A stretch of DNA of 64,000 bases, from contig OX359190.1 of NCBI GenBank assembly GCA_947172415.1, forward strand, positions 3,224,001 through 3,288,000, given 5' to 3'. How positions within the stretch are numbered: the first letter of the stretch is position 1; each line of letters begins with the position of its first letter. This document shows, piece after piece, positions 44,326-54,817 of the stretch. Source of the DNA: Chondrosia reniformis (lineage: Eukaryota; Porifera; Demospongiae; Chondrillida; Chondrillidae). The translations under genes were made by a program, and so were the position numbers. The notes below the pieces were generated by a model, which saw only the letters and a list, made by a program, of their open reading frames with translations, was not told where the DNA came from and ran no database searches.

Positions 44326-46992
44326 ATGGCGGAGCTTCCAGCCCTTCAGTCCAGCGAGCTTAGTCTCTCTTGTGTCGGTTGCGGAGAGAAAGTAGATAAG
44401 TTGAAATGTTTACCGTGTCTCCACTCGTTAGCTTTGTGCGAGAAGGTAGAATGTCGAGAGAAGATTGATTCTCCATCGCAGCGTCTCCTGCAAGATTTGC
44501 GAGGAATCTTTCTCGTTGTCTCTCAAGAATCTTTCTGACCATCCGTTCGTTCTGAGGAAGGCTTTGAGCAACCAGTACCGGAAGGAAGGCGTCATCTGTC
44601 AGGAGGAACACGAAGAAGAGAAATCGGCCGTAAGTTTCTGTTCGACTTGCGATGCGTTCATTTGCCAGGAATGCATCGATCTTCATAAAACTCGAAAAAT
44701 CTTCAAGAAACACGAAATGAAGCCGTTGCAAGAAGTGTTTGAGCAAGGCGGTAAGAAAGAGGATTTGTTCAAATGCTCCACTGTAAGAATTGCAAACTTT
44801 ATTGTCACACTTGTGAAGAAATGATTTGTCACATTTGCTCTTCTATCGAACCACATCGTTCCCACAAAGTGTCGTACATTGACGATAAGCTTGGAGAGTC
44901 CAACAAGACCACTCTGACGCAGTGTCTTTCATCCGTGAGGACTCAAAGTAAGGCAATCAGATCTGCTATCCAAGAAGTGCAGAACAGCAAAGCTACTCTC
45001 CAACAGCAGTCTGAAAATGCGTTGGGAGAGATTGCTGGAATGAAGGAGCATCTGTTTGCCATGGTGACAGCCCGCTGTGATGATCTTGCTGCTGGAGTGA
45101 GGGAAGCAGTAGACAAGGGAAGAAGAGAACTTGAGAGACGCGAGAGAGAATTGAAGGTCAGTCTGAAGAAGCTTGATGCATTCCATTGCCTATCAGAAGA
45201 GATGAGTTTGAATGGAACAACAGAAGAGCAGTTTTCAGTGACAAAGAAGATTCAGTCTCATATCATTTCTCAGCAGCAGTATCTCAATGCCAAGAGCCTC
45301 CATCCAACCTTCCGTTGGTCTGAAGAGCTGTGATCGAGAAGAAGTGGAAAAGTACATCTCATCACTTGGAAGCATCCATCATAGTCCCCATCCACTAAAC
45401 TGTACTATGAAAGGAGTGAAAGTGAAGGATAACGTCATTATCTGCAGAATGAGACCTTGGATAAAGAAACCTCCTTTGCAGTTGAAGGTGGTGACAAAAG
45501 ACGAGAGAGGCAATGAGTGTAGAGGAGGAGAGAAAGTGTTGGCTGTCCTTCGTCCTGTGACAGCAGGTGTTCCTATATCTGGTAAAGTAGCAGACATGAG
45601 AGATGGCACATATGAGGTGCAGTTTGCGAGTGTTCCATCAGAGAAGTGCCATCTGAGTGTGACTGTTGGAGGACATGATGTAGCAGGCAGTCCAGTAGAG
45701 GTGAAGGTAGTTGGTGCTAGTGTAATTACTGCAGTCAAGCAGGAGTTCAAGCATCCATCAGGTTCTTGGTATTTTGGTGTTGCAGTAGGCCCGGATGGTT
45801 TGCTATACTATTCAGATATCAGTGGACAAGTGACTATCCTAAACAGACAAGGTCAAGTTATAAGAAGCTTCAAAGTCAAGAATGGTAGTTGTTTGTGTGG
45901 AATAGTACTAAGTAGAACAGGGAATGTGATAGTTGGTGACTATGGTAATGGCTACATCAGTATCTACACAGCACCTGGTGAATTTGTAAGGCAGTTTAGA
46001 GGAAAAGGTAAAGATCAAGGTCAACTTAGTAATCCATGTGGTGTGGCAGTTAACAAGGAGGGACATATATTTGTGGCAGAGAATTGGGGTCATTGTGTTT
46101 CTGTATTTACAGAAGAAGGTACATTCCTATACAAGTTTGGTCACAAGGGTAAAGCTGAAGGAGAGTTTATTTTCCCTCGTTACATTCTCATAACACCTGA
46201 TGATTTGGTGCATGTCACAGATGGTAATAATCATCGCATTCAAGTGTTTCAGCAGAATGGTCAGTTTATTAGACAGTTTGGTAATGGCATTTTGAAGGAT
46301 CCAGAAGGTATATATAGCAGTCACAAGTGATGGACATATAGTTGTAGCTTCATGTACTAATAAGCTCAGCATCTTCACACAAGATGGACAGTGTGTCCAT
46401 GAAGTGACTGATATTGGATTGAATGGTCCTTTTGGTGTAGCAGTTGATAGTGATGGACTCATTTACATAGCAGATAGTGATAACAGTAGAGTAGTAGTAC
46501 AGTGGAACCTCACAAATGCGACCACCTTTGGGACCACATTTTTTGGTCTTAATTTTGAGGTGGTCCTAATTCTGAAATTATTACGTACATGTACACGTAG
46601 GAAATATCTGTCAACAAAATGGCGGACACTCGGCTGGCTTTGTTTTCTACCTTAAAAATAAGCTTTTTCTTCCTTAACGTCGAGCATTGAACCAGTGAAA
46701 GGGATTTAGAAAGCACTTTTAATAAGGTAAAGCTTGCATAAACGTTTTCTATGAGATATGGCATTGGCAACGACCGGAACTCGAACTTTGGTTTCACACC
46801 TGGTCGTTATACCGAGGTTATTTGCCGGTTGCTTTAATAATATCCGTCCGAAAAGAGTGGTCGTAAAAGAGGTGGTCGCTTTTCTGAACACCTAAAGTAT
46901 AGCGCGAGATACAAGAATTACTCGGGACCAAAAAAATCTTTGAGGTGGTCTTAATACTGAGGTGGTCATTAAGCGAGGTTCCACTGTACTTT
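44326..46992 (+). pseudogene. TRIM-NHL copy F: at least four frameshifts and a transposon before the stop
   Basis: The same domain order as C and the same CRMRPWIKKPP linker type place it with the HUS1-linked subgroup. Breaks visible against C: extra gatt at about 44465 in the RING, missing bases at about 44780 in B-box 2 (tgctccactgtaag), altered bases at about 45252 before the linker, and an extra tata at about 46312 in blade 5. A 487-bp pogo-like element is inserted two codons before the end, so the original Leu-stop now lies at 46988-46992. Many NHL-blade codons remain readable and show distinct residues (SNPCGVAV, AENWGH, TDGNNH). Confidence 0.88.
46500..46986. mobile_element. Pogo/Tigger-like non-autonomous element, 487 bp
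   Basis: The ends CAGTGGAACCTC and GAGGTTCCACTG are exact inverted repeats, and similarity extends inward (gcgaccacc / ggtggtcat). The element is flanked by TA at 46498-46499 and 46987-46988, while intact TRIM copies read gtagtagtactttga without it. TA duplication and a CAGT..AACCTC terminus are typical of the pogo/Tigger branch of Tc1/mariner. No transposase is encoded. A related decayed piece lies at 52243-52420. Confidence 0.9.
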
Positions 46993-47329
46993 GAGAACTT
47001 TTAGAGAACAAGTTTGTCAACTGTGAACAATTTCTTTAAATTTATAGAAATTATTTCAATTATTAGTTGTATATACAATGATTTATTCAGTTTCAATTTA
47101 AAGTTCAATCCTATTGTTTTTTTTACAAATTATATTCAAGTGTTTTCCTTATTTGGTAACCTACCACCCACTAAAAGAACCAATACAATGTCACTTTGTT
47201 CAATTGGAAATGGAATTAATAAAAAGGACAATTAAATAAAATGCTTCTTTAAAAACATTAGTTACATATGCATGTCAATATAGATGTTGTAATAAAATAT
47301 ATAATAATAATAATATAGATATTAATACA

Positions 47330-48160
47330 GTAGTTATGTGTTGGAAGTGTACAATATAACACATTGCCATTCCATGCAGTGTAGATAGTCAAAGGACAAG
47401 ATTGGTGCTGTCGAACGTGAGGAATGATACATGAGTAGCAATAGACATATCCTGAGGTAGTGAGGGTGGTGGGATTGCTATGGCAACTATGGCACATAGA
47501 ACACATATTTGCAGGAGAGAGACTCTGGACCTGTAAACACAAGAATTAGTAGTTTTAGATGGTTACCTAGCAACTATTAAGACAATCCTACCTGTGTGCC
47601 CCACACCCAGGATTGTTTGGTAAGGCAGTCACAGCCTGTCGTGCGGTGCGTCCTTCCTCTGTCATCCATGCACCAGTCAAGGAACCTCAGCACGTAGGCT
47701 GCACCCAACATGGCCACAGAGAGACACCTAAAGTAGAGAGCTCTACTAGTAACTAGAAAGAGAAGGTGGAGTTTCTAGTCTCTTATTTCAACATTCTCAA
47801 AAGTACAGCTAAAGATACTCCAGAAAGTGATGGAAAATATTCTATATATAGTAATTTATACGTGATCTCGGTCAATTATAACTTTTATATACTTCCCCTT
47901 TAATATATAAGAATATACAAGAATATACAAGAATATACAAGTGGTGTCTCAGCTGACGAGTGTCCCTTTACATGACACTCAATAACAGTACTACTAGTCA
48001 CAGCTCACCTGACACTTCCTCGTACCCTCTCCCTAGTGTGACCATTCAGACACACTCCACTCATCCACAGCTCAAGGGAATAATATTTATAATTACTTTT
48101 GTCAATCAAATAAGAGATACGTATTAACAACAACTTTACAACCTACACCAAATGGACAAA
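47330..48160 (-). pseudogene. PEX12: PEX12 exons 5-7, copy F
   Basis: RING exon (about 47534-47340) with the [20 protein letters not shown] core, then frameshifted after PLT. Exon 6 (about 47592-47728) has a changed proline linker, and exon 5 is about 48005-48140. Exons 1-4 and the first half of FBXO7 are missing because the sequence jumps to FBXO7-derived DNA near 48290. Confidence 0.75.
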
Positions 48161-48295
48161 GTTTAGTGTGGACAATTCGAATCAAGGTTTTATAAATTAT
48201 TGTATTATTTTAAAACATTTTGTTGTTTAGCCAGACCTTGTTCGTTTGACTAACATGCACATTTCAACACAGCAAAATTCCTACATTGCACAAAG

Positions 48296-49500
48296 ATTTT
48301 GAAGCAGATATAGCAATGAAGGAAGGGTATTACCAAGGGATTTCCCCTAAAGTGGTCTGTGTAAGATGGTATTTGGTAGTGTGATGAAGGACAAAGTGGG
48401 CATGGCAGTCGAGGGTCAGATGAAGTCTAACATATATAGTCTGCAATAGGCAGTACCTGTATCCTCCATGGTAAGTTGAGAGAGAGAAATTGTTGAAAAA
48501 ACTTATACTTGTGTGTCTCTGCAGGTAAAGTGAATGGTGATGGAAAAGTGTTTAGCTGTCAAGATCAGTGATTATGATGCATGAGAGTGTAGCCTTTAGT
48601 AAACTACAGACTGTAATTAAAGTATTAATTTCATTAGAAAGAAGTGTACAGTTCCAGTACTGCAGATACCAATTTGAATAATAAAGAGTGTATGTAGTAT
48701 AATACAGCCAATAAACAGAAAAGTTGTTCTGCTTGGCCTATCAAGATATTTATTGGATTTTATACACATTCCCAGTTTCGAGATGAACCAGTAATACTGT
48801 GTATACGTGTTACGTGTTAAATTGCTATTATACAGTTTATCCAATATTTTTGTCATTTTCAAAGACTTTCTACCAAATTTAATTATAAAAAACCTTTTGT
48901 ATAAATTGGTGAGTTTACTATAGTTCAACCACTTCTAAAGGTCATCTGGTCCATGAGTACATGGTGCACTATATTATCAATGTTCTAAATGTTGCTCACT
49001 AATTCTCCAAAATTTAGGTTTGATTATGCAAGGAACATTTATTTAGGTATTCTTGTGGAACTAAAGATATTTTACTCAAGTACACTGTTATACAGTAATC
49101 ATTGTTAACGTTCCTACCAGATTGTTACAATTGTATATATAGTTTGAAGTGTTGAAACATTTAGATTGTCAGAGTGTGGTTGCCGTGGAAATGGTAACAC
49201 AGAGAATTCAATCAGCTGTACAAAGAGGACTTCTTTTAGAAAAACTTGAGAGACTTTGGATCCAAATGTAAGGGTTTACCCACATACATACTTTTTAATG
49301 TGATAGATGCAGTGTTGAAGTCACAATTGGAACTGAAGACTGTAAATTGGAAGTCTGAATATGTAAAGCTACACTTATAGAAGATGTTAAAGAATAAAGA
49401 GATTTTGTACAGAAATATGGAATTGTATATAAAGTACCAGTATAACACTGCCACCTGTTACACCACCCTACCCCCCTGGGATTATAGGTAAAATTCCATA
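48296..49500 (+). pseudogene. FBXO7: FBXO7 second copy, degenerate
   Basis: It follows 30120-31390 in order: agattttgaagcagata..gcaatgaaggaag, ggcagtacctgtatcctcca|tggtaag, gtgtctctgcaggtaaagtg, tttctaccaaattt, ttgaagtgttgaaacattta (F-box exon), gactgtaaattggaagtctg and ccccctgggattataggtaa. Many codons are lost and no exon is fully open. It follows the same TRIM-PEX12-FBXO7 order as copy D, showing that the cassette once included FBXO7. Confidence 0.85.
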
Positions 49501-50619
49501 CTATGTATCACCTTGGGTTATAAGCAAAAAAGATTTGTCCAATTCCATTTTTAACTTTTTGTCGAGAGTAATATTATTTGCTGAAATGGATGCATGTGGT
49601 TACTCCAGATGTACAAATCCTTTATTAAACATTTCTTAGGATGTTAAAATTGATATAGATATGTATTCTATATTCCAGACTAACCAATTTTCTCATACTA
49701 GATAGTGTTCATAAAATTGTACATTCACATTCAGTTCATTTTTATATTGCCACCAGTTTCCATGTGTCCCACAATGATTTCATTGGAATTAGGGGCACAA
49801 GTGTATGTATATGGCTGCGTGCCTGCCAAATTGAATGCATTCTTGAAAGACTAATTTGTAATAGGTATACACTGGCTTTTTGTGGGATAACACTAGCTTT
49901 TAGACATTTACTGAGTTATCGGTGGGATATCGCATTGTATGAGGCCAAAGTGCCTTTTATTATAGTTATACACCAGTTGTGGAATATAATTTGCCTTGGT
50001 TGGCCCACTTTAGACTACTTCCTTTTTGTGGTGTAGTCCTATTTCACCAGCAACTCTCAGTGCAGTCTACACAAGTGACAGTGCACAATACTGCCTCAAT
50101 AAATCTATTAGTTATAGTGTTTCCTATATGGCATTGCAGGCCTGTTTTTAGTGTGTGCTCTATATGCACGTATATGCTCTTTATTTCCTTAGGTTTTGGA
50201 ATACAGTGTTTTAGATAGTAATTCGTGCATACATATACAGTACGACTGCAAGCTAATTTATACATGTATATACCTTATAATTGTTAAGAACACAGCAGAA
50301 AAAGCCACACATAATCCGCCAAAAATAAATGGCTGACGGGCGCGGGTGGGGTCTGGTTCGCGAGACTAAAGAATTAGTTAATGAGGTCGGCGCCATTTAT
50401 ATCCTCAGTTTCTCCCTTTCGAAGTGAAAGAATAAGCATTTTTACGAACCAAATTGTATTGCTTGTAAATTCCAGTGGATAACTGGGTCCTAACAAGGTG
50501 TGTTGCAGTCTAGACCAGGTTATTTCAGCCGTACTTCATTGCTACACAATACATGATAACTATCAATATATTACTTTATTTGAGATTTCACGTGTTCATA
50601 TTTTCAATCAGGTATTATT
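49501..50619. other. No gene recognised; presumed promoter side of the death-fold/Kelch gene
   Basis: To about 50280 there is AT-rich sequence with open frames of no recognisable content. From 50335 the composition changes (gacgggcgcgggtggggtct, gaggtcggcgccatttatat, cctttcgaagtgaaag), which may be the proximal promoter and first exon of the gene at 50620. No further signal can be defended. Confidence 0.35.
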
Positions 50620-53600
50620 ATGACAAGTACGCTTAGTTCATCAGATAAACATGAAGGCACTCCAACAACTACTGCTGAATTTATCAAGAGCAAGCGTTTT
50701 CATAATCACGTGATAGAAAGATGCAACATGAAAGGTTTTCATACCTTTCTCGAAGTAGAAGGAACTATTTCTTCTCATGATTTCCAGTTGATGTCAAACT
50801 GTCAAACACCAAGGGATGCTAATGGTAAGGTGTATGAAATTCTCTCTAATGATCCTTCTATTAAGAAGCTGAGGGTCCTCTGTAAGGTTCTTCGGGAGTG
50901 CCATCCCACTCATGACAATAACAAAGAATTAGCTGACTTGATAGAGGAATTCCTTAACGGGACTAGTAAGTATAAGTATGTCTTCATCCTATTTCAAATC
51001 TAACTCAACATCCATGCATTGACAACGTAGTCTTTGAGTACATGCTCTTACCTAGAATACTTCAACTACACGAAGTGCCAGGATTAGGCATTTCTTCCTC
51101 CCAAGAGGAAAAAATACCTTGATTTGACTTCATTGTTATTTTTTACACCTTCCTTATTTGGCCATTATATAGCCGGATTTAAGTGCCCCTGTGATGATAT
51201 TCATATATGTGTATGTATACATGTATATGTATATCTGCCAATGCATGGGATATATATCATAAATTGTATAAATTATATACCGTAAAGCGAGCGTGAGTTT
51301 TGTTTATGCGAATTATGCGAGTCAATTCCTGGGCGCATAATTTTCTATTTGCACTATATTAGTAAGGCATAAAAGTATGTCATCATATTTGCAACTGATT
51401 TTCACACGTACGTACGTTAGCACAGTGAATGATGGCTTTGTTTCGTTACTTCCAACCTGTGAATTCTTTGTCAATAGCCAGAGAAACACAACCGTTCTAA
51501 GCGAGGTACAACACATCAAAGCAGTCGAGAAAGCGTATAAGGCTTACACGGTGTTTACCGTAGAACAGAGAGCTGCCATAGGGATGGAAATGTAGCGGCA
51601 GTCAGTCAGTAATAAAAGATGTTGCTTAATCTTGATAGACAAAAACACATAAATAAGAAGCGCATAAATTTGTTCAGAGGCTAAATTTTCCAAATTTGCA
51701 TAAATTTTCTCACACATACAATTGTACCTTTACAGTAATACAAACCAACCCATGTAATAAACCAATGTGATAAGAGAGGAAAGGTATCTCTTCTTATGCC
51801 TCCTGTTTTAGAACTAGAAGATCAAATTGGCGAATCTGAAATGTTCACTGAAGAACAGAAAGCTGCCGAATTAACTAACGACTATGTTACCCTCCAAAAA
51901 GAAAATCAGGAACTGAAATTGGTAAATTTAAATGCATCATTATAACTGTGCTCTGTTCACTTTGAGGAGGTTGTAAAACCTGTTTTGCAGTTCATCTGCT
52001 GTATAACTACGCATACTGTATAAGACATTCATCTGGACAATTACATATACTGTGTACAAAGCAGGTAAAATCAGGAGACTACCTTTCAAGGATGTCTTGT
52101 GTAATTTATTTACAAAATTATTCAAAACTTTATTGTACTGTTTTAAATCATAATATAGTCAATATTTGGGGTGTTTTCAGAAATTATGTTAATGTATGGC
52201 TTCCTGTTCGTAACCTTGTATATATTATATTTATTTATATCTGTCACCAAAATGACGGATGCTCGGCTGGCTTTCGTTTTCTACCACATCTAACATTGAA
52301 CGAACGAAAAGGATTTTAAAACTGCCTTAGGCTTGCGCAAAACATTTTCTACGAGATATGGCTTTGAAATTGATGGCAATTAAGCAACGACTGGAATCGG
52401 TTAACCGGATATCTAAGCAAGTAGTTTGAGTTTGTATGGGGGCGCCTGGCACTCCACAAGTTCTTTAAGCTTAAACTACTTCTTTTGATTCAGTTTTTCT
52501 ATCTGATTTGTATAAAGTAATTGAAATTTTGTAAGGCCACAGCAACTTATTTTACTGTTTCTCATCATGGGAATTGGCTTTGGAGCCACTCAGGCTCTGG
52601 CTTGGCCTAGCACATATATATGTTGCATGTGTCACGATATCTTTCCTTAATAAAATTTATTGTTGATCGTATATTAATATAGGCTTTGATTTTTTCCTAC
52701 AGAACCTACTGAGAAAGTCTGCATTGAGTGCTTTACCCAGTTTGCCAGTGAAAGCAGTTTGTTCATCCATAGCTAAAATTAATGGGACACTTTATATTGG
52801 AGGAGGATTTACTGAGAAGACTTCAAAACGGTTTAAAGTATTCAATAAAATAAAGTACTGTTCATCTCCAGCTGTCTTTAAACATGTGAAAAACTCCAGG
52901 TCTTGGAAAGAAATTTCTATCCCACCACACAAATGCATTCATTTTGCCTTAGCTTCAGTTGAAGAAAAGTTACACTTGATTGGTGGCGAATTTGTTACAA
53001 AACAAGACATTCCACCTAAGTATGACAAAGGACTCTATTCAAACCTTGTGATGACCTATGACACTGTAACTGGTAAATGGACCAGTGATCTCCCACCTCT
53101 CAATCACCCTAGGAGGCTGCCTTCAGCTACTGCAACAGAGACCCACCTTATTGTAGCTGGTGGAGTTGATGAAAAGGGAAATGCTGTGAACTCAGTTGAA
53201 GTTTTGGATCTCACAGTTGAAAATGTAAGCTGGGTTGACTTTACCATTACAAATTGTTCAATGCATTACCCTCAGATAGTAGTAATTGATGAGGTTCTTT
53301 ATTGGGGTCAAGATCGGGCTGATTGCTTGCAATACAATGAAGATATTATCAATGAGAATTGGGATATTTTCTCCATTCCATTACATGAATTAATGCAACC
53401 CAAATCTGACTCAACAACTGAGTCACTTTCCACCAGAATAAATTACGCTTCCTTTATAAAATTGCCCCCTCCACCTAAAGCAGGAGCCACTATGATTGCA
53501 TTTGAAGGCAATCTTCTTTTGGTTGGTGGAAGATATTTAAGTAACAGGAAAAGTTCCTGGCAGTGTTATACCTTCAATTTAAGTGGTACTTTTAGTTGGC

Positions 53601-53806
53601 AACCTGTTTGTGATCTTCCCCAATCAGTGCTGCAATGTTTTTCCAGTTGTATAATACCAACAGTTGTCTATCAAGACGGAACACTCTATTTTGGTGGTGG
53701 TTTTTTATACAACAAAATATACTCTCAATTAGAGCGTGGTCTAACAGTAATTACTTGGATTTGGTTTATAATGTACTTACTATTCCAAACGACTTTAAAC
53801 TACTAA
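50620..53806 (+). CDS. Death-fold-like/coiled-coil/Kelch protein (three exons, about 519 aa)
   Basis: CDS exons 50620-50965, 51812-51921 and 52703-53806 join in frame (phases 1 and 0) across gt-ag introns. Residues about 24-105 form a helical module with alternating hydrophobics (VIERCNMKGFHTFLEVEG ... KVYEILSNDPSIKKLRVLCK), resembling a CARD or death-fold domain. Residues about 116-152 are a coiled coil (EEQKAAELTNDYVTLQKENQ). The rest are Kelch repeats (LYIGGGF, LHLIGGEF, LIVAGGVDE, LLLVGGRYL, LYFGGGF). Death-fold plus propeller suggests a signalling sensor. The partner and ligand are unknown. The last 20 residues are hydrophobic and may reflect read-through of a final intron. A block of the Kelch part is nearly identical to the gene at 54818. 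Confidence 0.75.
51278..51737. mobile_element. TA-flanked MITE-like element in intron 1
   Basis: The termini taccgtaaag and ctttacagta are inverted with one mismatch, and both ends carry TA. The interior has gcgcataatttt / gcgcataaatttg-type inverted stretches. An internal frame ends KAYTVFTVEQRAAIGME, resembling the N-terminal motif of some pogo/Tigger-like transposases, but this is weak. It lies within the first intron of the death-fold/Kelch gene. Confidence 0.6.
52243..52420. mobile_element. Decayed fragment of the pogo-like element
   Basis: caaaatgacggatgctcggc / tggctttcgttttctacca and acattttctacgagatatgg match 46613-46765 with many changes. The terminal repeats are gone. It lies in intron 2 of the death-fold/Kelch gene. 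Confidence 0.7.
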
Positions 53807-54149
53807 TATTCATTTATATTTTGTTATTTTGCTTTTATTTGATTAGTAGGGTAAAGTCATCTTTTTATATTCATTTTAACTAAAAGATTGTATTCACTAT
53901 CTGTTAAAAATTAAATTGGTGTACAGTTTGTAGAGAATACACTCTAAAACATGGCTTCCTTATTCAATTTACAGGTTATCCATTAAATCATGTAGTTAGG
54001 TTAAAACAATCATGAATGCATAAGGATTTTTAGCTTTTTTGGCCTTTCATACAACTTTGTACAATTATAGCGAGTAACGGCTCCATGCAAGAGTACTATT
54101 GGTCATGCACTTAAGCTAGCGCGAAAATAGCCTAATACACTCTGTAAAT
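53807..54149. other. 3' flank of the first Kelch gene; no gene seen
   Basis: AT-rich sequence with no repeat partner or coding signal recognised, ending where the composition turns GC-rich at about 54130. Confidence 0.4.
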
Positions 54150-54560
54150 AAATGGGGCGAGCCGGAAGCGAGCCAGGCCCCACAAGCGAGATCGTCGACT
54201 TCCGGTGTATGTATGTATACGTATACGACCGTTTAGGCCACGAAGCGGCCCCGACGACCATGCACGATCGCGACATGGCTGATTTCGGCCCAGAACGACC
54301 GGCTCCGTGGAGGCTTCTTGCCATATCTCCCAATACCAACGCCAAAGCTTTGTCCAATACGTGGTTTGGTATGGCAGCAGAGCTAAACGGACGCTCCAGG
54401 AGGTGTGTTACCAATGGCCAGTGCTCACGGCTACAACTTCCATTGAAGCTTGCACAGGCTGTCACCATTCACAAATCACAAGTTCTTGCTGAGGCTCGCC
54501 CCCTGTATGTCATACATATGTCTAGTTTTTGGGTACATATCATCTAAACATTGTAGCACC
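54150..54560 (+). pseudogene. PIF1/Helitron-type helicase remnant
   Basis: One frame contains LQLPLKLAQAVTIHKSQ, the conserved C-terminal helicase motif of PIF1-like and Helitron helicases (PLxLAxAxTIHKxQG). GC content is visibly higher than in neighbours. Upstream helicase motifs and Rep domains are absent, so it is a fragment. It sits between the two Kelch genes and may have taken part in moving or copying them; that is speculation. Confidence 0.55.
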
Positions 54561-54817
54561 CATATAGGTAGACATAGGCTTGAACGCGCTCTATATACAC
54601 TACAGGAAGCTATGCATCTTAGTAGTTTAGACTTATTTTCTAGTAACGATAACGGTCAACCTGTGTACAGAATAAGCGCCTGACTTCGTTGTCGGCGTAG
54701 CTAAGTAGTACCACTATACCATAGCAGTTGTGCTGGAAAGAGTAACGTTTTGCTGGAAAACCTGCTCTCTTGTGATCGGAATTATACGGTGGCCCAGTAA
54801 GACGATATGCCTTTAAA

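Noticed and set aside
50390-50440. Interferon-type response element at tttcgaagtgaaag
   Set aside because: One short match in a GC-rich promoter-like stretch is not enough evidence.
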